A stretch of DNA of 46,816 nucleotides from Treponema sp. (lineage in GTDB: Bacteria > Spirochaetota > Spirochaetia > Treponematales > Treponemataceae), in the NCBI GenBank assembly GCA_018385415.1, contig JAHAZA010000024.1, positions 1 through 46,816 on the forward strand. The letters run 5' to 3'. Of the stretch, positions 17,750-26,645 are shown one piece after another. A program made the translations under genes and the position numbers. Position 1 is the stretch's first letter. The number at the start of each line of letters is the position of its first letter. The notes under the pieces are model-generated. The model did not search any database, was not told where the DNA came from, and saw only the letters and a list, made by a program, of their open reading frames with translations.

Positions 17750-19402
17750 ATGAATAGAATTACAATCACACTTCCAAATGGAAAAACATTAGAAACTGCC
17801 CCTGGAACACGTGCCATTGATTTTATCGATGCTTTGACAGATGCTCCTGAAACAGTATATGCAGTTCGTGTAAACAACATGATCTGTTCCCTTAATAAAT
17901 CACTTCAGACAGATTCAATTGTTGAACCTGTAATTGCAAAAAGCAAAGATGGTGCTGAAGTATATCGCCGTACCTTGTGCTTTGTAATGGAAGCTGCAAT
18001 GCACGAAATCGATCCAAACTATCGTCTATTAATCGGTCACAGTCTTGGATACGGTTATTACTATACGCTTGCTGACGGAAACGGAATTCACCCGCCTTTG
18101 ATTGAAAAACTAAAAGTAAAGATGGCGGAACTGATTAGCAAAAATCTTCCTATTGAAACATTCTCTCTTTCATATCAGCAGGCAATGGAGCTTTTCGAAC
18201 AGGAAGGTCTTACAGATACAAGAAACCTGATGCGCTACAAATGTCCGCCTCGTGTACAGTTGAATATTCTCGGTGACTTTAAAGAAATGTACTTTGCACC
18301 ACTTCTTGTTTCAACAGGATATTTAAAGACATGGGAAATCATTAAATACGGAAACGGCTTTCTATTAAGATTCCCTACATCCCAGGACCCTGACCATTTA
18401 ACGGAGTTCCACGACATTCCAGAGCTTTTCAAAACTTATGAACGCTACAAAAAATGGGGAAAGCAGATCGGCGTTACAACTGCAGCTTCATTAAACGAAC
18501 TTGTTGCAAACCGAAAAGTAAATGACTTTATTACAATTTCAGAAATTTTCCAGCAGAAATGTATTGCCGATATCGCTCAGGAAATTCAAAATCGCGGAAA
18601 AGTAAAACTTGTATTGATCGCAGGACCTTCAAGCTCCGGAAAAACTACAAGTGCTAAAAAGCTTGCCCTTGAACTTCAGGCAATTGGCTACACACCAAAA
18701 GTAATCAGCCTCGATTCCTACTACATCGGCCGTAACAAAACTCCAATCGGAGAAGATGGTAAGCCTGACTACGAATGCCTTGAAGCCCTTAATGTTCCTT
18801 TAATCAATCAGAACCTTCTTGACCTCTTTGACGGAAAAGAAATTACATTACCTGAATACGATTTTAAAACAGGCGTAAGTTCAATTACAGGACCAAAAAT
18901 GCAGCTTGGCGAAAACGACATCGTCATCATGGAAGGAATCCACGGCTTAAACGATAAGCTTACTCCATCAATCAAGCCACAGAACAAGTTTAAGCTTTAC
19001 CTCTCGCCTTTGACACAGCTTAACTTTAATGAACACAACAGAATCTCCACAAGCGACAACCGTCTTATCCGCCGCATTGTCCGTGATTCCCAGTTCCGCG
19101 GAAAATCAGCAGCCGGCACAATTTCTATGTGGGAAAACGTACAGAAAGGTGAACGGCTTTATATCTTCCCATTCCAGAACAATGCCGACGCAATCTTAAA
19201 CACAGCATTGGACTACGAGCTTTCAGTTCTTAAGATTTTTGCAGAACCCCTTTTGAAGATGGTAACTCCTATGGAAAAGGAATATTCTGAAGCCTGCAGA
19301 CTTTTAAGATTCTTAGATGTATTCCCTACAATCGATCCGACAGAAGTTCCAGAACGCTCAATTTTGCGTGAATTTATCGGTCACAGTAAATTTAAATACT
19401 AA
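17750..19402 (+). CDS. udk: uridine kinase-like protein with N-terminal TGS/ThrRS-like domains
   Basis: A 550-aa member of the phosphoribulokinase/uridine kinase family with an unusual front end. Residues ~1-62 look like a TGS domain (ITLPNGKTLETAPGTRAIDF), and ~75-230 resemble the second additional domain of threonyl-tRNA synthetase (IGHSLGYGYYY). The kinase domain begins near 285 with Walker A GPSSSGKTT (292-300), then LDSYYIG and a later IMEGIHGLN. The expected reaction is phosphorylation of uridine or cytidine with a nucleoside triphosphate. The same fusion occurs in T. pallidum (TP0667, from memory) and in Thermotoga and clostridia. The TGS part may sense nucleotides or RNA, but that is not shown here. 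It converges on fliJ. Confidence 0.85.
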   Translation: MNRITITLPNGKTLETAPGTRAIDFIDALTDAPETVYAVRVNNMICSLNKSLQTDSIVEPVIAKSKDGAEVYRRTLCFVMEAAMHEIDPNYRLLIGHSLGYGYYYTLADGNGIHPPLIEKLKVKMAELISKNLPIETFSLSYQQAMELFEQEGLTDTRNLMRYKCPPRVQLNILGDFKEMYFAPLLVSTGYLKTWEIIKYGNGFLLRFPTSQDPDHLTEFHDIPELFKTYERYKKWGKQIGVTTAASLNELVANRKVNDFITISEIFQQKCIADIAQEIQNRGKVKLVLIAGPSSSGKTTSAKKLALELQAIGYTPKVISLDSYYIGRNKTPIGEDGKPDYECLEALNVPLINQNLLDLFDGKEITLPEYDFKTGVSSITGPKMQLGENDIVIMEGIHGLNDKLTPSIKPQNKFKLYLSPLTQLNFNEHNRISTSDNRLIRRIVRDSQFRGKSAAGTISMWENVQKGERLYIFPFQNNADAILNTALDYELSVLKIFAEPLLKMVTPMEKEYSEACRLLRFLDVFPTIDPTEVPERSILREFIGHSKFKY

Positions 19403-19447
19403 AATAATCCGGAATTCAGGATTTAAATTCTGAATTCCGGATTATTT
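19402..19447. terminator. bidirectional terminator with 18-bp perfect arms
   Basis: AAATAATCCGGAATTCAG (19402-19419) is the exact complement of 19430-19447, with a 10-nt spacer that contains ATTTAAAT. It fills the 39-nt gap between the converging udk and fliJ genes; the stem includes the last base of the udk stop and the fliJ stop codon. Confidence 0.85.
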
Positions 19448-19867
19448 ATTAAACCTTGCAGTTACCATATCATCAATGGTATCTTCTTCTTCCTTGGCTT
19501 CAAGCTCTTTGTAATCAGAAAGCTGTTTTTCTTTCAGCTTATTAAGGCTTTCTGTTTTCTGCAAAGCTTCTTTAAATGCTTCACGCTTTGTTTCTGTAAA
19601 AATTTTTGCTGCTGCAAGATCTTCTAAAAGCTTTTCTTCCTGTAGTTTAAGAAATGAAAAATAACTCTGCCCATTTGTAATAGCATTAAAATCTGTAGAA
19701 CCAGAAAGTGCTTTTTTTGCCTCAGCATGCTGCAAAGCAAGTAGATTTAAGTTATCCTGAATTTTAGTTTCTTCAGCCACAGCCTTTCCAAGTTCAATCT
19801 GAGCCTGTTCCTGCTGAAATTTTCTGAGAGATAAAACATCTTCAAGTTCAAACTTAAATTTCTTCAT
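19442..19867 (-). CDS. fliJ: flagellar export protein FliJ
   Basis: Soluble coiled-coil protein of 141 aa, the usual size. FliJ forms the stalk inside the FliI hexamer and helps chaperone escort in the flagellar type III export apparatus. The sequence is almost entirely Glu/Lys/Gln/Leu heptads (FQQEQAQIELGKAVAEETK and similar), starting with the typical KKFKFELEDVLSLRKFQQ. It is the last gene of the fliF-fliJ unit and starts 13 nt after the fliI stop codon. Sequence conservation in this family is low, so identity rests on size, coiled coil and position. Confidence 0.88.
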   Translation of the reverse strand: MKKFKFELEDVLSLRKFQQEQAQIELGKAVAEETKIQDNLNLLALQHAEAKKALSGSTDFNAITNGQSYFSFLKLQEEKLLEDLAAAKIFTETKREAFKEALQKTESLNKLKEKQLSDYKELEAKEEEDTIDDMVTARFNK

Positions 19868-19880
19868 TCAATTTTACCGA

Positions 19881-21359
19881 TTAATGAATGTTCAATGGGT
19901 CATTTTCTGTTCCAGATGAAGATGCAGCTTCAGCATTTGAGTTTGCAACTTCTGCAATTTCATGAACCATCTGGGCTGTTGTTTTATTTGTACTTCCAGC
20001 ATCCTCGTCCATCTCGTTTTCAGGAATTTCAATTCCAGAAAGCTGTGCAAGCTTTAAAAGAGAATCATTCATTGTGCAATGATCATACTCTTCCTGCTTT
20101 AAAAATTCCTCTATAGCCCCATGCATGTCGATTGCTTTATCTATTGCAGGTGAATTACCTTTCTGATAGGCACCTGTTGTAATCATAAGTTCATTGTTTT
20201 CGTATGAAGACATAAGTTCACGGACAATTCCACAGGCTTTCTTTGTCTGCTGTCCTGTAACACGGCGGGAAAGACGGCTTATACTCTGGAGAACATCAAT
20301 TGCAGGATAATGATAGCTTTGTGCAAGCTTTCTACTAAGGACAATATGGCCGTCCAATGTACCGCGGACTTTATCTGTGATAGGTTCATTCATATCATCT
20401 GAGTCAACAAGAACATTATAGAAAGCTGTAATAGTTCCTTTATCGTTTGTTCCGGCCCTTTCCAGCAATTTTGGAATCATATCAAATACGCTTGGTGGAT
20501 AACCTTTCTGGGCAGGAGGTTCTCCTTTTGCAAGACCAATTTCGCGCTGGGCATGAGCAAAACGGGTAACGTTATCAAACATAAACATAACGTCTTTTCC
20601 CTGATCTCTAAAATATTCTGCAACAGCAGTGGCAACATAAGAAGCACGAAGTCGACAGATTGAAGGCTGGTCACTTGTGGCAACAATTACAACACTTCGT
20701 TTCAAGCCTTCCTCACCAAGATCTCGATTAATAAAGTCCAATACTTCGCGACCACGTTCTCCAATCAAAGCAATTACGTTTACATCAGCATTTGTATTTC
20801 GGGCAATCATACTTAACAAAGTAGATTTACCTACACCAGAACCTGCAAAAATTCCCAGACGCTGACCTTTACCTACTGTAAGTAAAGTATCAATTGCACG
20901 GACACCAGTTGTTATTCGTTTATCAATTGGACGACGTATCATTGGATCTGGTGGTTCACAGTCAGCAGGATAATAGGTTTCCGGAACAAGAGCACCTTTA
21001 CCGTCACATGGAGAACCTGTTGCATCGATTACTCGGCCAAGAAGGCTTTTGCCAACCGGTACCTGGAGGGTCTTACCGGAGGCAACAACTTCACAGCCAA
21101 CCTCGATTCCACGAGTATTTCCAAATGCAGAAAGTTTTACAGTTGTTCCATCAAGACCTACTACTTCAGCCATTACTGTGTTATTAAGACTAGGAACCCT
21201 GATTGTACAAATTTCACCAATGACGCTGCGTGGACCTTCACTTTGAATATCAAGTCCATTAACGTAAGTAACACGACCAACATAGTGAATAGTCGGTGTA
21301 TCTTTAACTGTATTGAGATATTTATCTAAATTGAATTCAACATTGTAAGAAGATTTCAT
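19881..21359 (-). CDS. fliI: flagellum-specific ATPase FliI
   Basis: Export ATPase of the flagellar type III secretion system, 492 aa. An F1-beta-like fold is evident: Walker A GSGVGKST at 173-180, followed by VIALIGERGREV, Walker B region VMFMFDNVTRFA and the arginine-rich ISRLSRRV. It is about 50 residues longer than E. coli FliI because of a Ser/Asn/Ala-rich tail after ~455 (DEDAGSTNKTT to the end), a probably disordered extension. It acts at the cytoplasmic face of the periplasmic flagellar motor with FliH and FliJ, whose genes flank it. GGGTGG precedes the ATG. Confidence 0.97.
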   Translation of the reverse strand: MKSSYNVEFNLDKYLNTVKDTPTIHYVGRVTYVNGLDIQSEGPRSVIGEICTIRVPSLNNTVMAEVVGLDGTTVKLSAFGNTRGIEVGCEVVASGKTLQVPVGKSLLGRVIDATGSPCDGKGALVPETYYPADCEPPDPMIRRPIDKRITTGVRAIDTLLTVGKGQRLGIFAGSGVGKSTLLSMIARNTNADVNVIALIGERGREVLDFINRDLGEEGLKRSVVIVATSDQPSICRLRASYVATAVAEYFRDQGKDVMFMFDNVTRFAHAQREIGLAKGEPPAQKGYPPSVFDMIPKLLERAGTNDKGTITAFYNVLVDSDDMNEPITDKVRGTLDGHIVLSRKLAQSYHYPAIDVLQSISRLSRRVTGQQTKKACGIVRELMSSYENNELMITTGAYQKGNSPAIDKAIDMHGAIEEFLKQEEYDHCTMNDSLLKLAQLSGIEIPENEMDEDAGSTNKTTAQMVHEIAEVANSNAEAASSSGTENDPLNIH

Positions 21360-21424
21360 TCACCCACCCAAGAAATCTATCAATAATTTATTTGTTAAAC
21401 TGTATTTCTATTTATGGCAAATTT

Positions 21425-22351
21425 TTAATTTGCAGGCATATCAGATTTGGCAACTGTCTTAACAGGAGAGATTTCCATAATCTTCTGTTCAAGTTCTGTA
21501 AGTTGACTTGAAATACGGGCATCAATTGCACCGAAGTCTGTTTCAACAATACAACCACCCTTTTCAACTGTTGTATCTTCAACAACTGTAATACCTTTAA
21601 CAGCTTCTACACGATCAATAAAGTCCTGAATATGTTCAGTTGTAAGTTTTGCATCTGCAAGGTTTACACGGATTGTAACATCCCCACGGCCCTTTACTTT
21701 TTTTAGTGCCTGAAGAACATTATTCATGATTACAGTTTTCTGGTTTTCAGAAATAATCTTAACAACTTTGCGTGCCATCAAAACAACAAGTTCAACAATC
21801 TGATATTCTGTTTCACTTAAAATTTCTTCACGGCGTTTCATAACGTTATCAAGAATACTATGCATTCTTTCTACGAGACGTTCAGCTTCCTTCTGCCCGT
21901 CCTGGTAGCCTGCTTCATAACCTGTATCGTAACCCTGTTTCTTTGATTCATTGATTATTTTATCACGTTCAGCCTGAGCCTCGGCAATAATTCTTTCTGC
22001 TTCTGCCTGAGCTTCTGCCTTAATTTTGGATATTTCAGTTTCTGCCTGAGTTTTAATTACCTGAGCTTGATCTGTCTGGCGTTTTACTTCAGCAAATGCT
22101 GCTTCTTCGGCTTTCTTTACAATTTCGTCAGCTTTTCTCTGCGCTTCATCCAGCATTCCCTGCTTTTCAATTTCAAACTGTTTCTTATACTCTTCTGCTT
22201 CACGACGAAGATCATCCGCTGTAGGTCCTTCATATTCAGGAACTTCTTCAATAACCTCTTCGACAACAGGAGCATAATCATGGAGTAATCTTAACTGAAA
22301 CTTTTCTTCTTTATTCTTAATTTCGTTTGAACGGAATACTGTCTTTACCAT
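21425..22351 (-). CDS. fliH: flagellar assembly protein FliH
   Basis: Cytoplasmic regulator of FliI, 308 aa. It has an N-terminal acidic segment (VVEEVIEEVPEYEGP), a long coiled coil from ~45 to 160 rich in Ala/Glu/Gln, then a glycine-spaced segment (GYDTGYEAGYQDGQKEAER) and a C-terminal FliH/V-ATPase-E-like domain that binds FliI (CIVETDFGAIDARISSQLTELE). It is longer than enteric FliH (about 235 aa), as usual for spirochaetes, in which FliH forms spoke-like linkers to the export ATPase. It lies between fliG and fliI. Confidence 0.92.
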   Translation of the reverse strand: MVKTVFRSNEIKNKEEKFQLRLLHDYAPVVEEVIEEVPEYEGPTADDLRREAEEYKKQFEIEKQGMLDEAQRKADEIVKKAEEAAFAEVKRQTDQAQVIKTQAETEISKIKAEAQAEAERIIAEAQAERDKIINESKKQGYDTGYEAGYQDGQKEAERLVERMHSILDNVMKRREEILSETEYQIVELVVLMARKVVKIISENQKTVIMNNVLQALKKVKGRGDVTIRVNLADAKLTTEHIQDFIDRVEAVKGITVVEDTTVEKGGCIVETDFGAIDARISSQLTELEQKIMEISPVKTVAKSDMPAN

Positions 22352-22377
22352 TTTTTATTTCCTAACCACTTTATGCA

Positions 22378-23478
22378 TCAAGTAACAAGTTCGTCTTCTC
22401 CAGAACGGGCAATAACGATATCTCCCTTCTCTTCGAGACGACGGATTGTAGATACAATCTTCTGCTGAGCTTCTTCTACATCCTTCAAGCGAACTGGTCC
22501 CATGAATTCCATATCTTCTTTAAGCATACTTGCAGCACGTTTTGACATGTTGCGGAAAATCTTATCCTGTACTTCAGTATCAACTGATTTAAGCGCTTTT
22601 GCAAGTTCCTGAGTATCGACTTCGCGGAGTACTTTCTGGATAGAACGGTCGTCCAGCATAACGATATCTTCGAAAACGAACATACGCTTTTTGATTTCTT
22701 CTGCCAAGTCTGGATCTTCTTCTTCGAGAGATTCGATAATTGCTTTTTCAGAAGAGCGGTCAACAAGGTTGAGGATTTCAACGATAGATTCAACACCACC
22801 GGCAGCAGTGTAGTCTTCTGAAGAAAGTGTAGAAAGCTTCTTTTCGAGAACCCGTTCTACTTCACGAAGTACATCTGGTGATGTACGGTCCATTGTGGCA
22901 AGACGTTTAGAAACTTCAGGCTGCATTTCTTCCGGAAGGTTCTGCAGGATGATTGCGGCTTTTCCTGGTTCCAGGTAAGCAAGGATCAATGCAATAGTCT
23001 GAGGATATTCCTGCTGAATAAAGTTCAACAAATGCGCAGGGTCTGTACGACGGATAAAGTCGAACGGACGAACCTGAAGACTTGATGTAAGACGATTGAT
23101 GATATCGATAGCTTTCTGTGAACCCAAAGATTTTTCCAAAAGTTCGCGAGCATAATCGATACCACCAGTTGTGATAAAGTTCTGTGCATTCATAAGATCC
23201 TGGAATTCTTCAAGGACCTGATCTTTTAATTCTGCGTCTACTGTTTCAAGACGTGCGATTTCAAATGTTAATGTTTCTACTTCGTCTTCGCGAAGGTGCT
23301 TCATGATTTCTGATGAAACATCACTTCCAACAGATACAAGGAAGATTGCTGCTTTCTGGCGACCAGTTAAGCTTTTAATATCCTTGGTCTTTTTAGAAGA
23401 TGGAGCAGTCGCAGGTTTTAAAGTTCCTGGTTTTGGAACTGGCTTTGGATTACTTTTTGGTTTTGCTTCGTCTGCCAT
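22378..23478 (-). CDS. fliG: flagellar motor switch protein FliG
   Basis: Rotor protein of 366 aa connecting the MS ring to the C ring and contacting the stator. FliG_N, middle and C-terminal armadillo-like domains are recognisable: GRQKAAIFLVSVG, the EHPQT-type motif as QEYPQTIALILAYL, and the charged torque helix region DDRSIQKVLREVDTQELAKALK. A Pro/Lys/Ser-rich extension of about 38 residues precedes the conserved start. Treponemes usually carry two fliG genes; by its position between fliF and fliH this corresponds to the fliG-2 type (TP0400 from memory). It starts 5 nt after the fliF stop codon. Confidence 0.97.
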   Translation of the reverse strand: MADEAKPKSNPKPVPKPGTLKPATAPSSKKTKDIKSLTGRQKAAIFLVSVGSDVSSEIMKHLREDEVETLTFEIARLETVDAELKDQVLEEFQDLMNAQNFITTGGIDYARELLEKSLGSQKAIDIINRLTSSLQVRPFDFIRRTDPAHLLNFIQQEYPQTIALILAYLEPGKAAIILQNLPEEMQPEVSKRLATMDRTSPDVLREVERVLEKKLSTLSSEDYTAAGGVESIVEILNLVDRSSEKAIIESLEEEDPDLAEEIKKRMFVFEDIVMLDDRSIQKVLREVDTQELAKALKSVDTEVQDKIFRNMSKRAASMLKEDMEFMGPVRLKDVEEAQQKIVSTIRRLEEKGDIVIARSGEDELVT

Positions 23479-23483
23479 TTATA

Positions 23484-25187
23484 CTACTCCTCCATCAACC
23501 ATGTACGTATGAGCATTGCAACATCCTCTGGATGTTCTTTTGCCATAGCAATTGCATTTTCCTGAAGTTCTGCTCTACGCCGTTCTTCAACGGACATTGT
23601 AACTTCCATACCCTCGTTCTGAGCATCCTGAAGAGCCATAATACGAGCCATTTCCTGGCGGCGTCTCTCTTCTTCTGCCTTAATACGACGGCGGCGTTCA
23701 ATTTCACGACTGATAACTCTATACAAAATAAAGATAAGAAGAACTGCGGCAATACCAATAAGAACTAAGATAATTGTCCACTTTGTCTGAATCTTCTGTC
23801 TTTCTTTTGCATCCTCTGCTTCAAATTCTTCAGTGTGATCCATTGAAACATTTCTGACAACAACTAAATAGTTGCGTTTTCTATCATATCCGATTGCACC
23901 TTCAACAAGGTTTGCAATTTCCTCAAGTTCTTCTTTAGGAACTGGAATATAGGTACGTTTAATCCTTCCTTGTTCATCAAACTGAACATTATGATTTTTA
24001 TCAAACTCTTTAATCCATGTCCCGTCAACGTTAACCGCAACAGTAATACGATCAATTTCAGGATGTACTGTTTCACTGATATTATCGGTATTTACAAGGA
24101 AATTCTGAGTAACTCCAGTTTCAATCTGACGGCCGATAACATTTGTCATATCTGCATATGGAGGTGCATTATTTCCTTCCTGACCAGTAGGGCCCTGAGG
24201 GTTAAAGCCTGTTCCCTGCCATTCGCGGGTAACAGTCTGTGAAGAACCTACAACAGAATCTTTAATTTCAGAGTCGTCGTATGGAGTATCTGGATTATCT
24301 TCCTTAAGAACAAAAGGAATGTAATGTGTAGATTCAACATGCTTTTCAGAAAAGTTCATATCAATCTTAACCTGAATATCAGGTACACGTTTCTTTCCCT
24401 TAATAGGCTGAATAAATCCTAAAAGCTGCTGGCGGTAATAGTTTTCAAGTTTCTGAATTGTTTTCTGTTCCCTGTCAATGACAGAAATACGGTCAATTTC
24501 CCGCATTTCATCATCATCATTAAGAGGAATCCCCTGTCTGTCTGTAATGTTAAGATATTCTTTTGTAAGTCCATCAACGGCAGAAAGAACAATACGTTCA
24601 ACACCTTGAATCTTTCTTCTGTTAGTAGCCAAGTCACTTGTTGGGGTTAATGTAAGAATAACATCGGCCTTAACAGGATTCTGCATTTCTTTAAAAAGTT
24701 TATCTGGTGGAAGTACAAGTTCAACATCAGCCTTTACAACATCATCAAGTGCTTCGATATGCTGTTCAAGAGCCTGTTTAATTGCACGCTGTTTACGTGT
24801 ATTCTGTTCTGCATCAGTTGTTGACCACCCGCGTTCATAGTAGCCGGCAAACGGATCAATATTTACAGGAACAAGACCTTCATTGATGAGAATATTCTTC
24901 ATTCGTGTTGCTGTTTTCTCATCAGGAACGCGAATATAACCTGCACTGTCAACATCAGCCTTAATATTTTCTTTATCAAGGCGAGTAAGAATCTGCACCT
25001 GTGCATCACCTGTAATAGGCGCATTAAAGAGTCTGACTGTTGTTGGTTTTGCTGAGAATCTGAAACCGAGAATAATAGCGACGATAACAGCAACAACTAC
25101 GCCGATTAAAATTCCCTTTTGTAAATTGGACCATTTTGCCCATTTTTCTTTTATTGTAGAAATGAGCTTTTTGAACCATTCGTTCAT
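23484..25187 (-). CDS. fliF: flagellar MS-ring protein FliF
   Basis: Integral inner-membrane ring protein of 567 aa. A first transmembrane helix (about 25-46, LIGVVVAVIVAIILGF) and a second near the C-terminus (about 478-497) bracket a periplasmic region with YscJ-like ring-building motifs (ITGDAQVQILTRLDKENI, then AIKQALEQHIEALDDVVKADVELVLP). The C-terminal tail that binds FliG ends in EHPEDVAMLIRTWL. It is the first gene of its transcription unit, with a strong GGGAGGGG ribosome binding site 4 nt before the ATG and its own promoter downstream of the terminator that ends the flgB-flgC-fliE message. Confidence 0.97.
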   Translation of the reverse strand: MNEWFKKLISTIKEKWAKWSNLQKGILIGVVVAVIVAIILGFRFSAKPTTVRLFNAPITGDAQVQILTRLDKENIKADVDSAGYIRVPDEKTATRMKNILINEGLVPVNIDPFAGYYERGWSTTDAEQNTRKQRAIKQALEQHIEALDDVVKADVELVLPPDKLFKEMQNPVKADVILTLTPTSDLATNRRKIQGVERIVLSAVDGLTKEYLNITDRQGIPLNDDDEMREIDRISVIDREQKTIQKLENYYRQQLLGFIQPIKGKKRVPDIQVKIDMNFSEKHVESTHYIPFVLKEDNPDTPYDDSEIKDSVVGSSQTVTREWQGTGFNPQGPTGQEGNNAPPYADMTNVIGRQIETGVTQNFLVNTDNISETVHPEIDRITVAVNVDGTWIKEFDKNHNVQFDEQGRIKRTYIPVPKEELEEIANLVEGAIGYDRKRNYLVVVRNVSMDHTEEFEAEDAKERQKIQTKWTIILVLIGIAAVLLIFILYRVISREIERRRRIKAEEERRRQEMARIMALQDAQNEGMEVTMSVEERRRAELQENAIAMAKEHPEDVAMLIRTWLMEE

Positions 25188-25253
25188 CTGACCCCTCCCG
25201 AGAACGAATAATAAAAACTTATTATATATAGTCGTGTATAGATATTATTAAAA

Positions 25254-25262
25254 ATTATAACA
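25254..25262 (-). promoter_or_regulatory. candidate extended -10 promoter for fliF
   Basis: Minus strand TGTTATAAT in the AT-rich spacer between the fliE terminator and the fliF start. The expected start is near 25247, giving a 60-nt leader. There is no good -35 box (TTTTCA at roughly the right distance) and no sigma-28-type motif. Confidence 0.5.
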
Positions 25263-25309
25263 TAGGAATTTAATTATGAAAAGTGTTTTTTATAGAATTT
25301 AATAAGAAG

Positions 25310-25341
25310 AAAAAATAAAAAAGGCGCTATTCTATAGCACC
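25310..25341 (-). terminator. intrinsic terminator between fliE and fliF
   Basis: Minus strand GGTGCTAT pairs with ATAGCGCC (one G-U pair) around an AGA loop and is followed by TTTTTTATTTTTT. It begins 22 nt after the fliE stop codon and splits the flagellar operon. Confidence 0.8.
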
Positions 25342-25363
25342 CTTATATGTTTACTGTTACCTA

Positions 25364-25708
25364 CTAACGGGTTGTTGTAATTTCGTTCCAGCCTGTTACA
25401 ACTCTGTCTACTACAGTTTTTGCAAGGCTTAATGACATCTGTGCTTTAGCCATTGCAGTTGTAATGTCATGAATATCAACACTTTCCGGATCAACAATTG
25501 CCCGTTCTGAAAGTGCATCAACTTCAATCTGCTGATCATTCATTTTTGAAACAGCTTCAAGAAGATAACTGTCAAAAGATTTACGATATTTATCTGTTGA
25601 AACTTCTGCAGCAGAAGTTAAATTTGATGTTACTGACTTATAACCTGTACTTGAAAAAGTCTTGCTCATATTGAGCATGTCAAAATTGTTTACTTTCATA
25701 TTCCCCAC
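25364..25708 (-). CDS. fliE: flagellar hook-basal body protein FliE
   Basis: Basal-body adaptor of 114 aa joining the MS ring to the proximal rod. The C-terminal FliE signature is clear (VDIHDITTAMAKAQMSLSLA, then VVDRVVTGWNEI). The N-terminal half is variable and Ser/Thr-rich. It follows flgC by 20 nt and is the last gene before an intrinsic terminator. Confidence 0.93.
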   Translation of the reverse strand: MGNMKVNNFDMLNMSKTFSSTGYKSVTSNLTSAAEVSTDKYRKSFDSYLLEAVSKMNDQQIEVDALSERAIVDPESVDIHDITTAMAKAQMSLSLAKTVVDRVVTGWNEITTTR

Positions 25709-25728
25709 CTAACTATAATATAATGAAA

Positions 25729-26187
25729 TTATCTTCCGATTTCTAGTGCTGCAGAGAACATTGACTTTGCACCTTCGATTACAGTAGTGTTTGCTTCGTA
25801 AGCACGGCTTGAAGCAATAAGATCAACCATTTCGTTTACAATATTTACGTTTGGATATTCTACATATCCTTTTTCTGGTCCTGATTTGATTGCATCCGGA
25901 TGATCTGGATCGTATATCAAAGTACCACGGGTTGTATCTTTTACAATTTCCTGTACCTTAACACCTTTTCCAACTCCATTATCTAGGTTAGAAGGAAGAT
26001 AAGGAGTTCTCCATGTTGGATTATCATCAGCAACTGGTCTGAAAATAACTCTTGAACGCTTGTAAGGTCCACCGTCTTGAGTTCTTGTTGTTGAAGCATT
26101 TGCAATGTTATCAGAAATAACATCACTCTTTAATCTTTCTGCTGCCAAACCGGTTGATGCAATATTGATACTTGTGAACAATCCCAT
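25729..26187 (-). CDS. flgC: flagellar basal-body rod protein FlgC
   Basis: Proximal rod protein of 152 aa, exported through the flagellar type III system. It contains the N-terminal rod motif (INIASTGLAAERLKSDVISDNIANASTT) and the C-terminal motif (YVEYPNVNIVNEMVDLIASSRAYEANTT) that form the conserved coiled coil of rod, hook and filament proteins. It sits between flgB and fliE. Confidence 0.97.
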   Translation of the reverse strand: MGLFTSINIASTGLAAERLKSDVISDNIANASTTRTQDGGPYKRSRVIFRPVADDNPTWRTPYLPSNLDNGVGKGVKVQEIVKDTTRGTLIYDPDHPDAIKSGPEKGYVEYPNVNIVNEMVDLIASSRAYEANTTVIEGAKSMFSAALEIGR

Positions 26188-26222
26188 ATTATCCCCCTAT
26201 TAAATTCCCACCATCTTTATTT

Positions 26223-26645
26223 TTATCTGATTGCAGACATTGCTGTTTTTACCTGTGAAAACTCAAAGCTTTCAAGCATTGTCAGCATTTTGTACTGCAT
26301 CTGGATTTTAACGATATCCATAGCTTCGTTTTCTACATTTACATTGTTGCCGTTTGCTTTTTCAGTAGATGCATAATCAACAACGCGCTGTGGTTCTACA
26401 GTTTTGTAGTCGATTACATTATTAATTTTGATGTGATAAGGCTCAGTTGTTTTAAGTTCAAAAGCATTGCGGGCTTTTTCTTCCGATTCGAATGCTTTTT
26501 TTAGCTGACTTTCAAAATTAACGCTAGTACGCTTAAAATTAGGAACGTCAGCGTTAGCCATATTGTTTGCTGCCACAGAATAGCGCAAAGTATTAACATC
26601 AAGTGCTCTTTGTATTAAATCTACGGATCTTGTAAATGAGTTCAT
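26223..26645 (-). CDS. flgB: flagellar basal-body rod protein FlgB
   Basis: Proximal rod protein of 140 aa and first flagellar gene of this run. The N-terminal ALDVNTLRYSVAANNMANADVPNF and C-terminal NVENEAMDIVKIQMQYKML motifs identify it. AAGG lies one base before the ATG. It follows hslU after 272 nt without any terminator-like hairpin in front of it, so it may be read both from upstream genes and from its own promoter. Confidence 0.96.
   Translation of the reverse strand: MNSFTRSVDLIQRALDVNTLRYSVAANNMANADVPNFKRTSVNFESQLKKAFESEEKARNAFELKTTEPYHIKINNVIDYKTVEPQRVVDYASTEKANGNNVNVENEAMDIVKIQMQYKMLTMLESFEFSQVKTAMSAIR

Noticed and set aside
23495..23758. 87-aa overlapping frame inside fliF, and other long antisense frames
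   Set aside because: Shadow frames of strongly conserved flagellar, uvrA, topA and ftsZ genes with no own start signals or domains.
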